DNA from: Otatea glauca | Taxonomy: Eukaryota; Streptophyta; Magnoliopsida; Poales; Poaceae | NCBI GenBank assembly: GCA_036346275.1 | Contig: CM070720.1 | Coordinates: 7,665,278-7,729,277 of the forward strand | DNA length: 64,000 nt | Direction: 5' to 3' | In this document: positions 1-11,715 of the stretch, in pieces | How positions within the stretch are numbered: the stretch's first letter is position 1 | How the letters are laid out: each line of letters starts with the position of its first letter | Notes under the pieces: model-generated | Told to the model about the DNA's origin: nothing | What the model saw: the letters and a program-made list of their open reading frames with translations, nothing else | The model's database searches: none | Translations under genes and position numbers: made by a program

Positions 1-607
1 AAAGAGCAAACAAAAAAGGAAAGAAAGAAAGAAAAAGAATAGAGAAGAAAATAGTGGCCGGTCACCCTATATTGAGCAAAACCCTTATTTGTGTTCAAAA
101 ATTTCAGATTGTGCAATTGTGTTAACTAGTGAGAAACCTTGTGCCCTTTTTTACATTCTTTAAGCAATAAGCTAGCATCTCTCTACGACTTGTGCAATAG
201 AGTTTTCGTGCCTCACTTATATTTTTGTATAGCTCATTCCTTGATTGAGCAAGTGCCATTATCTTTGTGTGTGCGTTGCCTTGAAATTCGCTTATATTTT
301 TGAGATCGGCAGCTAGGGCTTGTAAATTCTAGTTTGGATTCCTACTTATCATTACAATAACTAGAATTATCAGATTGTATAGGTACACTAACCCTCCAAG
401 CTCCACATATCAACCATTGTCACGTGCAGCACCACGACTGTGAATTCGCTTGAGTAATCACCTTTTGTCATGCCTACAGCTACCGGAGTACGTACAACAC
501 CTTAATCCAAAGGAGTAGTAAGAACTTCGGCTGGTAAGTGAGAGGATGAGCTTGAGTGATTGCACATCTATTCCATATATACATTCTGTTTTTGCTTGCT
601 ACTAATC
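1..607 (+). other. 5' leader of gag-only Ty3-gypsy element
   Basis: This stretch lies directly upstream of a retrotransposon gag ATG at 608 and has no open frame of its own. It opens with a purine-rich tract (1-55) and continues as AT-rich leader with many ATGs. No LTR boundary or primer-binding site is visible, so the 5' LTR probably lies left of the window. The assignment rests only on its position before gag and is inferred. Confidence 0.4.
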
Positions 608-2070
608 ATGGCAAGTTACAAGCACGAGGAACTTCTATTCTATGGAAGTAATGATCCGGAGGAGTATATCACTTGGGAAGAACAAATGGAAAGGGTGATC
701 AAATTTCAAAAGCTTCCCAGAGCCAAAGAAGTGATGCGTGCCACTATTGAGTTTGACGACTATGCTTATAGTTGGTGGCAACAAATTTTTGGGAAAAGCC
801 TCATTACATCATGGTCAGATTTAAAAATGATTATGAGAAGAGAGTTTGTGCCAAGCTATTACGAGAAAGAGCTACTTCGCTACTTGGAGAGTATTACACA
901 AGGTTGCAAACCAGTTCAAGATTATTATGGTGAGTTGAAAGTGCATTGCGACATGCTGGTATCACTAGTGCATTAAAAGAGAAGGAATACTTCAAAAGAG
1001 GTTTGAATTTTGATATCACTATTGCACTTCAACATAAATATTTTAGTAGCATGCTTGACCTTGTGGATTGTGCTATTGAGGAGGAAAGAAAACTTAAAGA
1101 GCGTTGTATATCTAGGTTCAATCTTAGGGCACCAATTTGTGAGAGCCACATAGCCATGATATGTGAAAGTGCTGAAAAGAATGAGCTATGTGATTCCTCC
1201 AAACATGAGGTTGGGAACATTCAAATTGAGAGTGTGAGAGATTCACTACATGAAAAGAGACGAGAACATGAAAACAAAAGTGAGGATATTTCTGACACTA
1301 ATGACTTACAATCTATTTCTAGTTTTGTTTCTCACATTGTGCAGGTTGACATTGTTAATAAGGAGATGAACAATATACAACCTACACCTCTTGAGATGGA
1401 AGATGAGGAGATAACCACTGTTGGAGAAGGAACAAATGCAATACCATGGATTGATCATGAAGCTGTGCTACCTACAACATCTACATCAACTGATGAGAAC
1501 GTTAAAGGTAACAAAGATGTTGAGTTGGTAGTACATCATGAGAAGGTGAGTGAATGTGAGAATTCTTGTGCCAAGTTAAAGGTTCCACATTCTGATTTTG
1601 ATATGCTTAATTTACAAAATGTGGAATTGATTACTCATAAAGAAGTTCTTGTTAGAATATTCCCTGAAGATTCTGTATACTATATCATGTTTGATGAACC
1701 ATTAGAGCTATCTAGCATAATTGAAAAAGTTTCTGAAATTGCATGCTTAAAATCGCTAGTTAGTTCCTATGCCGACAATAAATTCAATTTCAATGGAGAT
1801 TATGGCATAAACAACAAATTTCATGCTCATCGAATATGCATTACTTGTGATAAACTTACTGAATTAAAATTATATGTTAAGCCATGTCATGAACACATTG
1901 AGATGAGTTTAAGTGCTTGTTGTTTGGAAGGATATATGATGCTTACTAGTTCATCTATGCTTATACAATTATATAATAATCAGAGTAGTTCAATTGAAGC
2001 ATGGAAGGCTTCTAAAATCTTTTTGTACACGGTACTTCAGTTTGATGTTGTGAACACGATATATGCATAA
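608..2070 (+). pseudogene. Retrotransposon Gag with long unrecognised C-terminal extension (frameshifted)
   Basis: The first part (608 to about 960) reads as a Ty3-gypsy Gag of the plant retrotrans_gag family. It has the spaced WEEQMERV, YAYSWWQQ, SWSDLKMIMRREFVPSYY and QGCKPVQDYY blocks of the capsid-like region. The frame changes between about 945 and 975. The second frame carries on the Gag homology (LKEKEYFKRGLN, LVDCAIEEERKLKER) and then runs uninterrupted to the TAA at 2068-2070. The last 270 or so residues are acidic to neutral, with a cysteine-containing C-terminal part (ICITCDKLTELKLYVKPC). I recognise no zinc knuckle, protease, integrase or RT. Gag would bind and package element RNA in cytoplasmic particles. 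Gag-only elements that borrow pol from relatives are known in grasses (spip and squiq type), and this looks like one. The function of the C-terminal part is unknown. Confidence 0.7.
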
Positions 2071-2735
2071 ATGACTGAAATAAACTATTTGCCACAACGT
2101 TTCGAGGTTCATTTTCATACTATGTAGAAAAGGAATGTTAAGACCGATGATGAATCATATACAATGCATATATATTGACCATTTTGTTTAGTACAATTTC
2201 AGACTATCAGAAGACAAGGCAAAAGCCGAGGATGGCTTTTCTTGAAGAAGGGGAGGATGATGAGGATATGCACACGTCAAGTACTTTCCTGTTTAGTATA
2301 TCAATTAATTAGAAAGAATTACTAAGTCGCATCAAATATCAATAGTGGGAGGCAAGAGGACGGGAGCCACATGGAGACACTATTCACATGCACTGTTCAT
2401 GTACTCCATATCCTTCCATATATACCATCAGAGAAGAAAAGAAGAAGGAAGGAAAAGAAGAAAAAGAAAGAGAGATATTAGCAAGCTTCAAGTAAGGAAA
2501 GAGATCAGCATGACAAGGCAAGAGATATGTGCAATATTCAAGCAAGGAAAGGGATCACCATGTCTTGGCAAGAAAGAATTTTAGTAATCTCCTAGAAAAG
2601 AAGGTGATCACCATAACAGACAAAGAAGTGCGCTTCGCATGGCAAGTTTTTGGCTGAGTACTATAGCACGAGCACTGTTCACGGATTCATATCCGGGTAC
2701 TGTTCATCACACATACTATTCATGCCCCCTCTCTC

Positions 2736-2787
<52 letters not shown>

Positions 2788-3128
2788 ACCCTCTATTTTA
2801 AAAAGAACCACGAATTTTCAGATTAAACATATACTCTTGATTCTATGGCTTGTGCTCCAATGCCCCCATTAGAATAGGGAGTTTCAATCTGAAATTATCA
2901 CCGTTGTTCTTGCAACTTCTTCGGGGTGATTGCAAGGAAAAGTGCGTCTACTTTCGCGTGGTCAAGTAGGCAAGGATCAAAGCGTGTTCTTGGGCGAATT
3001 CACGTGTCGCAGGTTGCCGTATCGAGACGGTGGTTGGCGCCAGTATTCGTCAAAAAGTTCACGGGTCCAAGTTATCATATTCGTCATCACAAGATCGGGC
3101 CAACCCCCCCCCCCCATATCACTTTCTA
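2071..3128 (+). repeat. 3' noncoding region and probable 3' LTR of the gag-only element
   Basis: A polypurine tract (about 2244-2262, AGAAGGGGAGGATGATGAGG) marks the likely LTR start near 2258. The sequence then shows LTR-like features: repeated TGTTCAT motifs (2390-2720), an imperfect duplication of a CAAG(T/C)AAGGAAAG block near 2488 and 2540, a TA/TG microsatellite, and a GC-richer 3' part (2925-3100) ending in a C-run at 3103-3115. Short open frames here have no recognisable product. The exact right LTR border cannot be set without the partner LTR. Confidence 0.45.
2736..2785. repeat. (AT)n(GT)n microsatellite
   Basis: About 11 AT units run directly into about 14 GT units. It lies inside the probable 3' LTR of the gag-only element. 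A compound TA/TG repeat like this is prone to length change. Confidence 0.95.
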
Positions 3129-4139
3129 ATCTCTGTTTCTTCCTATAATATATGGCCCCATATTAATGAGAGTCAGCATTCTTTGTTGATGCTTACTGAT
3201 CTGAACTTGCTTCTATAGTTGTCCTCTTGTCTGATCTATGATGCAAATGAACTGAGAGTTGAGTGAAACCCATTTTATTAGAATCCTTAGACTTCCAGCA
3301 ACCTAAATATATAAAAATATTTAATCTTTGCTTGAATCATTTTCTATTAAAGGTTATTCTCAATAACAATATATACTCAAGAATACATAGTCTGTGCAAA
3401 AGAAACTTCAAATGAGTAATATTGATTTCCATATACTGGTATGATAGTAGGATACCTGAATATACCAAAATATTTATGAAAGGATCCTAACTCGAATGGT
3501 TTCATGAATAAGAAGGAGACTTGCAGATATGCATGTATTGAGTAAACTAGTAGTAGTGATATACATGTATGCATATGTAGGGACCATAGAACTAATTTAC
3601 CTTACAACTACAGAATGTTAAGAAGGGATCTTTATTTGGAATAAGCCTTATAAATGGAGTATAGCCCAAATGAGAAAGATGTATGTAAAATACATATATG
3701 TGCATATATAATAACTAATAGTAGCGTAGATGTGCATGACCATGGAATTGATTTAGTTCTGCTAAAACATTTTGAAGACAATAACAAAATATTGCATGTG
3801 CATAAACTGGATCATAAGCCTTACCCATATGAGAAAAACATATATGTGTGCATATCTTAAAAAGTGAAATCATGTTCATGAAAAAACCCAGATCTTATAC
3901 AATCAGATTATATGGTGCAATAAGGTCACTAAGATGAGTTATAGCTTATGCTTGGAGTCTCTTTGCTGAAACATGTGTTCATATAGTATATGCATGTTTG
4001 AAAATTTGAAATGGATAGACCTCACAAAATGAAGTACCAGACTAGGTAGTGCAAATATCAGCATATACTTTTAGATAAGCTCATGATAATTGGCAAAAAG
4101 AACTAGTCTAGATTGCTTGCATAATAAACTTCATCCTTC
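3129..4139. other. AT-rich intergenic sequence, nothing recognised
   Basis: The sequence is strongly AT-rich, with no frame showing family similarity, no terminal repeats and no tRNA-like boxes. Its texture resembles the tandem array that follows, so it may hold older, more decayed copies of the same unit. That is only an impression. Confidence 0.4.
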
Positions 4140-4870
4140 ATGTGTATATAAAACATTTCAGGTAAAAGCAAAATAATGTGAAACTGGTTTTAAAACACTT
4201 CTAGGGTCATACCCTAATCATGCCAGAGAAATGAATAAATAATCATGCATAATGTAGTCGCAAACTTAAAATGAAATCCGACTCATTATATTTTCAACTT
4301 TATGATCACATATGCTATTTCAACAGCAAATAAAATATCTTGTCTAAACACTAAAATTTATAAAATCAGTTTATAAATACTCTCCAAAGTACATAGCACC
4401 ATATTCTAGAGAAATAATTTCACTTCATCATACTTTGCGTATAAATCTTGATAGCAAAATAACCTAAGTATTATGTTTTCAGAAACACTTAAGCCTTTTC
4501 GGCAACTCATAAAAAAACTTGTCTAAATGCAAATTTTATGAAGAACAACCTAGAAATGATCCTTGAAATATGGACTACCATAATCTAGAAAAATATTCTT
4601 TTTACATCTTGTTTTGCATCTGAATCCTGTTAGATCAAAACCCTTAACTGTTATGGTCATCAAAAACCTTAATGCCATTTAAGCTATTTCAGCAATAAAT
4701 AAAGCATCTCGTCTAAATCCTAAAATTTATTAAATCAGCTTAGGAATGCTCCCCAAAGTATAGACCACCTTATTATGAAGAAATAATCTTGTTTCATTAT
4801 GTTCTGCATATAAATCCTATCATCCAAATAACCCTAAGTATTATGATCTTCGTAATCCGTAGTATGAATA
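4140..4870. repeat. Diverged tandem array, unit about 185 bp
   Basis: Landmarks recur in the same order. The phrase TATTTCA(A/G)CA(G)CAA(A)TAAA is at 4316 and 4686, CTTGTCTAAA or CTCGTCTAAA at about 4339, 4520 and 4708, TCTAGA(G/A)AAATA at about 4406 and 4586, and AACCCTAAGTATTATG or AACCTAAGTATTATG at about 4459 and 4830. The spacing implies units near 185 bp. I can follow three clearly, and a fourth, weaker one before 4316 (CCAGAGAAATGAATAAATAATC). No coding frame crosses the array. Confidence 0.55.
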
Positions 4871-4977
4871 AACGAGCTATAATAATAAATAAGAAATCAA
4901 TGGTTAAGATATTTGTTTTAACCAAGACCTTCTTGCAAACCAGAATATGTAACCAATAGCCCAACCTAACAAGTCTA

Positions 4978-5079
<102 letters not shown>

Positions 5080-5350
5080 AGACGAATACTTATGCAAAGT
5101 AGTACCCTCATGTATAATATGATGACTAACGTTTTAATCCTATTAATCCAAATAATTGTAGCATCTATGTAGCATCTATAATTCGAAGTTATAAATACAA
5201 GAATACATAATTTTAGCCTTTTGAATTCGTAAAACAGGAATAAATAATCTATAAAAGAATCTACATCCGTTCTTTATAACAAGTCTTTATTTGATATACT
5301 GTCTATCTTCTTTTTTTGCCCTTGTTGAAATTGTTATTCGCTATATTTCT

Positions 5351-7090
5351 ATTGAAGGACGTGTAGAACCCGACGTCACTAATTCCATCGTCAACCACGC
5401 CAGTTGCAGCCGCGACTTCGTCATAACAACAATTAAGCAAGGCAAGCACCCCCTTTGATCATATTGATCCCAATATTTAATTTCCATTGTGTTTATCAAA
5501 ATATTTCATGCATGCGTTTATTTTCTGTAAATACGCTATTTTGTGGTACTGGTAGATATACCTGTTGTCTCATGAAACTTCCTAGATAAGTATGGACATG
5601 TGAACCTTGATAAATATATAAATGGGTTAGACAATACATAATATCAACTTGGGTATATGCAAATATTAACCATACTTAGCCATGCTTTAAAACCAATGTT
5701 GAATATGATCAGATCAAAATTGATTCTTGAGAATTGAAAAAGGTTGGTTATGACATGATGTCAATTCTTGGCATTTTGACTAAAAACCCCAAAATAAAAC
5801 TATGGTTTTGATGTGGGCAATTATTGGCAATAGCCGGTTGTGCAAGAGATGGACTTGTACATAGTGTAGTGGGAGATTATTGCCCGTGTCGGATTAAGGA
5901 CCAAGTTATGGGTTGTTTTCAAGCCAAGAAAATTGTACAACCATGAGTGCTGGTATGGGACAGCCTTAACCTATTAAGTTGCTTAGGACTGGTTTTGCAC
6001 ATTGGTAGGCGTGAGATAGTATGAGCACTCCTTTCTAGGTTTGCTTATGAGGGGCTTCCACACTTTGTTGTGGGTAAATGCATATCGGTATAATGGTGTA
6101 CGTCTTAGTATGGGAAGAAACCCTTATCGTAGGGATTTACTGCTTCTATTGTAGGGATTTACTGCTCTGGTTACTACTTTAAAATGACAGGGAATTACTG
6201 TCATGTTTCTTCTCTATTACAAGGATTTAACGTCATCGGGCTGGTGCAAAGCTAGGTCTAGGTAATGTAACGGTTATGCTATAATCTCTCTGCGGTACAC
6301 CAGAGGAAGTGTGTCAATTGCGCTGCACAAAGAGACGATCATTTCTTGTGGGTAAAGCTATACGCCTCTGCAGAGTGTAAATCTAATTAATTAGCCACGC
6401 CTACGGTTAAAGGCAGTTGGTAACGTCATCACATAGTTAGCAGTTTTACTATTTTTAAAATGGGATGATTTTCACTTGATGTGCCTTATTTTGGCAAATA
6501 TTATGGTTACACCACATGTTGACATGGAATGGACATGTCAGAATTGGATTATTGGATCATTGAATTATCCAATGCTCGTGAAGGGCTGTGAGTATTACTT
6601 ATGCTTTACTTATTTCTTATCAGTCAAACTTGCTTTATTAAATTCCGTTTGCAAATGACAACTTGATTTATAAATTCAATTTCGCTTTATGCAAATTAAC
6701 TGTAGAAGCCTTTTCTTTGAAATGGCGTGCATATATTATAGGATTTGCTAAAGTCTTGCGGAGTACGTAAAGTACTCACCCTTGCTTATTATGTTGTTTT
6801 AGGTGGAAAAAGATAGCGAAGCTTCGAAAGATCTCTTTTCGTCGCAGGATGCGGATTTTCAATAAAGCGACCTTTCTAGGGATTATGCCTTGTCAGTTGC
6901 TTGAGGGATTGGATGGGCACACTACAAGACTTTGCTTCTTCTGTTGTTATATTTATATACTCCGAGTTGTAAGAATATATTATACAAATAGCTTCTGCTT
7001 TAATATAATGATGTATGCTTGTGATTCCAATTGTTGAAAATGTGCGTACTAGCCACTGATCATGGGACTAGTACTGTTTGCGTATTAGAT
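5351..7090 (+). mobile_element. Remnant of a non-autonomous LTR retrotransposon, no coding capacity
   Basis: No long frame is present. The stretch shares an ordered set of phrases with 45723-46760: a GGATTAAGGACC / AGTTAAGGACCGG block, then CT(G/A)CCGCACATC-like and CAGAGGAAGT or AAAGGAAGT, TTGTGGGTAAAGCT or TTGTAGGTAAAGTT, CTCT(G/A)(C/T)AGAGTG, and a TACTCACC(C/T)T block near 6775 and 46530. The CAAGGCAAG...TTTGATCATATTGA segment near 5440 also recurs at about 36505. These shared landmarks suggest one dispersed non-coding LTR family. I infer the class from the arrangement and cannot mark its termini. Confidence 0.45.
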
Positions 7091-7800
7091 TTCTATTTTT
7101 GCATTTATGTGAAAATGGGGGTCATACATGCAAGCAACCAAAGAACAAGCAAGAACAATAGTAAAAGCAATATGAAATTGCTAATAAGAATTGAAGGCAA
7201 AAACAAGGTGGGGTTCTATTGAAGATCTTGACAAGGTGGCTGTCCAGCATAACTCGAAGACTCAGTTTACACTTGGCTAAACTAATCAAACAAAACCCAA
7301 ACCCTAGATGAGGTTGCAGCTGGCTATTTATGAGATAAGAAGAGGAGGAGATCATCCAAAACCTAGGGAGACCGAATACAACTTGATTACAAGGCCCAAG
7401 GCCCACATTGACTCGGACAGGAAAAGTGATGTGATTTGTTTTGCAGATTTTGGGCAGCTCAGATGGAATTTGGAGGTGGAACTATATCCATTGGAAAGAG
7501 GGTGAAGAAAGATTTAAGTCAAGTACTCATTTGCCCCGAACACCCTTCTGGATCAAAAGTTATGGCCGTTTTAAGTTGATGCTATCAGGGAGGCGGAATC
7601 CTAGTCGAACTTGCGCACATGACGACCTAGCTTCATGCTTGGCATTTCGAGGTTCTTCTCCTTGGTTCCTAAGGACAATAAAATCATCACAAGGATTAAA
7701 TAGCATTCCATTCTGTGAATCATTTGTATCAAAGCCTAGGAACGTATTCACTTGATAATTGAGTCGCCGTGCTTGAGCACGAGTAATTGGTCCTTGTAAT
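7091..7800 (-). mobile_element. 3' end of a Ty3-gypsy element: polyprotein tail plus LTR fragment (minus)
   Basis: Read on the minus strand, about 7795-7560 encodes a GPITRAQARRLN motif followed by a short tail (NTFLGFDTND...). This is the characteristic C-terminal end of many plant Ty3-gypsy polyproteins (GPxTRARAK). Downstream the sequence reads as LTR. It has a CATAAATAG TATA-like box at about 7326-7334 (minus), a GTCTTCGAGTTATGCTGGACAGC region, and an ATTCTTATTAGCAATTTC region near the U5 end. The rest of the polyprotein is missing, so this is a truncated remnant. The LTR boundaries are approximate. Confidence 0.55.
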
Positions 7801-8687
7801 ACGGGTTCAGCTTGTTGTGTATGAGATGAGTGACTAGGCGCGGTTGTGTCAATAGGAAAGATGTCCTCATCAATTTATTCTTGAGTGTATTTTTGCTAAG
7901 ATTGTTTGGGCTTCTGTTTCTAAAATGTAAAGATATTATTCCTGATGTTGAATCTATAGCAAGGTGTTGGTTGAGTAACATTAAAACCTCAATTCTAAAT
8001 ATGGTTTTGTTGCTTCGATGTGGAATATTAGGAAATAGAGATATAACCTTTTGGTTCTAAAAATCTGGATAGACAAGAATGCTTGTGGGAATATTGGGAA
8101 ACAGAGAGATATAACATTTGGTTGGAATTTGTTTCTATCTTAAGATTCATGGCTTTGTTGGAAAAATCTAGGGGTGAACCCTTAATACCCGTAATATTGA
8201 TGGCAAGTTCTACCATTGCATTATAAGACCTCTACCATTGCATTATAGGAGGAAAGTAAAGTAATACAACTAAGACATTTCCCAAGAAGACATCTAGGAA
8301 CAAAAAGAAAAGGTTGCTTTTAAGTCACATCCCACTTTAGAAATGCAACCTTTACTACACTGAATAAACTAGGTTTAGTTCTCACTATTATAGAAATGAA
8401 TATTTTAATGATGATCTAAAACATCTAGATGTTTCACTTCTTATTAAGAGAGTGTGTGTAATTTGGATGTTCATATGAAATTATTCAATTTACACATAGT
8501 AATCCAATTATAGAAATCATCCCAAAAAATTAGGCGCAAGGATAGAAGAAAATAAAACCATGGGCATTGCTATATGTGTCATGATTCATCATATATTTAT
8601 TTATTTCCTAGTGACGACAAATTGCACACATAAAATGGAGTCTATAAATAAGATCTACGACATGAAAAAGCTGTTGGATGCTAAACA
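7801..8687. other. No gene recognised; decayed repeat DNA
   Basis: Short frames on both strands have no family match that I can defend. A small tandem duplication of CTACCATTGCATTATA occurs at about 8210-8250. The stretch is otherwise AT-rich and lies between two LTR remnants. Confidence 0.4.
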
Positions 8688-10500
8688 TGTAACACCCCGG
8701 CACAACACGTGCCCAGAATGTCACCAAAACAACCACAAATACTAATAAAACTTCAATTACACAGAAATTTCAGCAAGTATCCTAAGTAAAAATCTCACAA
8801 CTTTAACAAGCTAAGACCACAATCATGGGCATAAATTACATGAGCAACCACATAACATTTATCCCATACATAAAAACAACTGGCAAAGTATTCTAGCGAA
8901 TAATTTCAGCAACAATAACATCACATACTAGCTCAACATGTAAGCTTATCGAGTAATAGATTTCCACCTATGATCATTAGAGTATTTAATCAACAAGATC
9001 AAATAGAACATATCCACAAGATAATCAAGGTTCCATGATTGAAAAAATTAAACTGTTCTCTATGGTGAAATTGCCCCAAAACTATTTATATGAATTGCAT
9101 GGATGTGTGATGTGGTGAAGCTAAATCCCATCCCTTCATGACGTCCTCAAAGTACCTAAAACATTAAATAAACAAGCGTGAGTCCAAAATTCAGCAAAAT
9201 ATATCATACAAGGATAAAAGACAATAAGTTACTCAAAAACAACATACAACATTTAACCACACTGTTAATCTCATTAGCAATGCACCATGCTTCCATGCTA
9301 AAAAATACACCATTCATAGCTCATACTGGTGTAGCTTGAGTGTACACCCGTCGGTGTCACACCCTTTCTTTCCCTACCATCCTAGTGGAGGGGCCTACAA
9401 GTAGGTCTCACTCCTATCCATCCCCGTGGATGGGACTACTTGGTAGGTCTTTCAACAGAGCACTTCAGATTAGTTATAAGACCACTTATGACTTTCTCAC
9501 CGACCTGGCTCGATTTCTTTCCATGACATGAATGCAAGTGATGCAATATGATGTCTAAATTTCACATTTGCCATAAATCATCATCATGAGGATGGAGCAC
9601 AAGAAATACCAATATTTTCAATAAGTCATATAAATCATCATGATAGCCAATTTAACAATAAGCCCATATCTCAATTTGAGCCATCCATAATTGTACGATA
9701 TACTTGCTTGTTTACGACACGAAGAGGAGGGGCGTGAGCTTGAAGCCACACCCGGAGTCACACCACCTACAACAAACACACATCCTCAAAAACATGCCAT
9801 AACAGTACATAAACCAAAAAATAACAATTACACAACTACGCACCATCCCCGGGATAAACTACCCTTCTTGAGAACCAAAAACCCTCTTGCTGTCCTAACA
9901 GTCAATCTACACAAAAATACCTACAACATTCTATTTATCCATCTTTTTTAATGACTTCATCTAATTGTTCGGATTCAATCAAGAAAACCAATCTGACGAC
10001 AGACTGGACAGCAGACTTCACAATTTCGTAACTATTATTATACAACTCCAAATTAAGCAAACGATGATATTTTTTAAATCTACAGGAAATTCCCTAGCTA
10101 TCTATAGTTATTGAAATAATTTAATTCAGCATCTAATTAGCCCTAATTTGCTAATTACCTCGATTGCTGCTAACAGGCATAGATTCAGGATAGCAGTGCT
10201 TTAAAAGGCCGTAAATTTTAAACTATTTAACCAAAATTTGTGTGTTTGGTCTCTAATTGAATTTAAGACGACGATTGACAACTTTGACATTAGCAAACCC
10301 CTCTGAAAATGACCAGAAGTAATTTGAAACTCATATCTAAAAATACAAACAACGCTGCATGAGAACAACACAGATTGCCCCAACTGAAGGTTTCCCCTAA
10401 ACAAATCTTATCCCATCACTAGAACAAGTAATACTAACATAGCACTTCCTACAAAGAGCTGCAAATCACCAACAAACCCTAAAGAAAAAACAATATTCCT
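8688..10500 (-). repeat. LTR-like sequence, copy 1 (TGTAACACCCCGGCAC edge)
   Basis: It starts at TGTAACACCCCGGCAC. The reverse complement ends in GGTGACATTCTGGGCACG...GGGGTGTTACA, closely like the 3' end of the chromovirus LTR in this window (GTGACATTTTGGGAACATG...GGGTGTTACA at 45012-45047). I therefore read it as a minus-strand LTR. Copy 2 at 36791-38159 shares the edge and long internal blocks: GGGGCCTA(C/T)AAGTAG(G/A)TCTCACTCC, ATGGGACTACTT, TGACTTTCT(C/A)ACCGACCTGGC and GTACGATATACTTGC. The right limit, where Copia A begins, is approximate. There is no coding sequence. Confidence 0.55.
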
Positions 10501-10504
10501 TCCC

Positions 10505-10845
10505 TTTCCCCCAAAGATTGTGCAGGAGGGATGAGTGCTGCGGGGAGGAGTACTGGGACAAAGAGAAGATGTAGGAACCCAATACTGAACCACATGACAT
10601 CTCAAAGTACAAGCCATCGGAGAAAAAGACTGGATTCTAGTGTCTCTCTGACGCTCCACTCTCACAAGACTAGAAGCACCCCTAGCAGATGATTTGGGAG
10701 CTGGAGCTAGGTTGGCCCACCATTGTGCAAAGGCTAGACCACCCCAGTGAGGCTACCCAAATCTCCTACCAAGAAAGAGGAGCAACCTTCTAGTCAAAGT
10801 TCCCATGGCCAACTTGATGAGGACATCCCAACCAAGGATACAACC
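10505..10845 (-). pseudogene. Copia A, gag-pol linker fragment (minus)
   Basis: On the minus strand this piece matches the equivalent region of Copia B (about 29030-29290). Shared features are the GGTAGGAGAT(T/C)T start, a Val-Glu-Arg/Cys-Gln-Arg-Asp-Thr-Arg block and a Val-Val-Gln-Tyr-Trp-Val block. Homology fades at about 10505, so everything downstream in A (protease, integrase, RT, RNase H, 3' LTR) is missing. It is separated from the gag part of A by foreign LTR sequence (10850-11715). No product is expected. Confidence 0.6.
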
Positions 10846-10849
10846 GCTG

Positions 10850-11715
10850 CCCCTTCTTCTTCTACGACCGCTACTTCGTCCCCGACCGTCGCTGTTTCGG
10901 CCGCTACTTCGTCTACGATGTCTGGAGGGCTTAATCCGGAAGCAAGTCCTTTCCATCCACCTTTGTTGGACCAGCATGCCAAGAACATCCACCGAGGACA
11001 GCCCACGCGCCAAGGAAGGCCCAAGATAAAGCCCAATTCGTCGTCGAGTCCGGTTCGGCCATCCAGGAGCAGCAGTACTTCAAACGGACGCCACGGCCAC
11101 ATCCGAACTCCGTTTTCGACGTTCGACAACTCGTTTGAAAGGTATCGAGATAACCTTTCCAATGGATCTAATCCTGAGGCCAAATTCCTCCTGGAGCGAA
11201 GGGAAATCACAGAACAATCTCACGGGATAGAAATTCCAGGTGCTGCGCCACCTTTCTTTTGGGCCCAAGGCCCATGTACTTTTAGGGTTCCACCCCTCCT
11301 TTGGCCGGCGCCCCTTTCCTGGCTGCCGCACCCCTCTTGGGCGCCCCCTTGTGTGGGTACCCCTTTATATTGGGTTCTCACCCCTGTTCTTCAGTTTTTA
11401 GGTTTTGTTGTGTTTTGGTAGACCCCGTGTGCGTCCCTCCTCGCGTTTGCGCTGTCGACTAGACCGCCCGAGCCGAGAAACAGAACCACAACTTGTTCTC
11501 TTTGTTAGATTTCAATAATACCTTTTCGGTTTGCTTCATACTTTGTTCTTGCGGGTTCTCGATTTCTTGCAGGAACTACTGATCATTGGATCTTGTATCT
11601 GTGTGGATTTGGCATTGTGATTGCGAAGCTCCCAACCTGTTTGGTAGGAAGCCCTAAATTCGGTGCCATCAACACCTCCAAATCGACGTATCATCATCTC
11701 ACCGAAAGATTAGGA
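10850..11715 (+). repeat. Ty3-gypsy-like LTR fragment interrupting Copia A
   Basis: A GC-rich block sits between two halves of Copia A and is on the opposite strand. It contains a Ser/Thr/Pro-rich frame at its start, a TATA-like CCCTTTATATTGGG at 11359-11372, a T-rich 3' part with TTTCAATAATACC, and a 3' edge running into a GGTGCCATCAACACC-like segment at 11661-11675. The layout is that of promoter, R and U5 of a Ty3-gypsy LTR plus leader. Compared with Copia B, about 350 bp of Copia A is missing at this site. It is therefore a replacement or an insertion with deletion rather than a clean insertion. The family is not identified. Confidence 0.45.

Noticed and set aside
10747..11421. 224-codon plus frame as a gene
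   Set aside because: Ser/Thr/Pro low complexity that runs through the Copia A / LTR joint and the LTR promoter region. No domain. Antisense frames are equally open.
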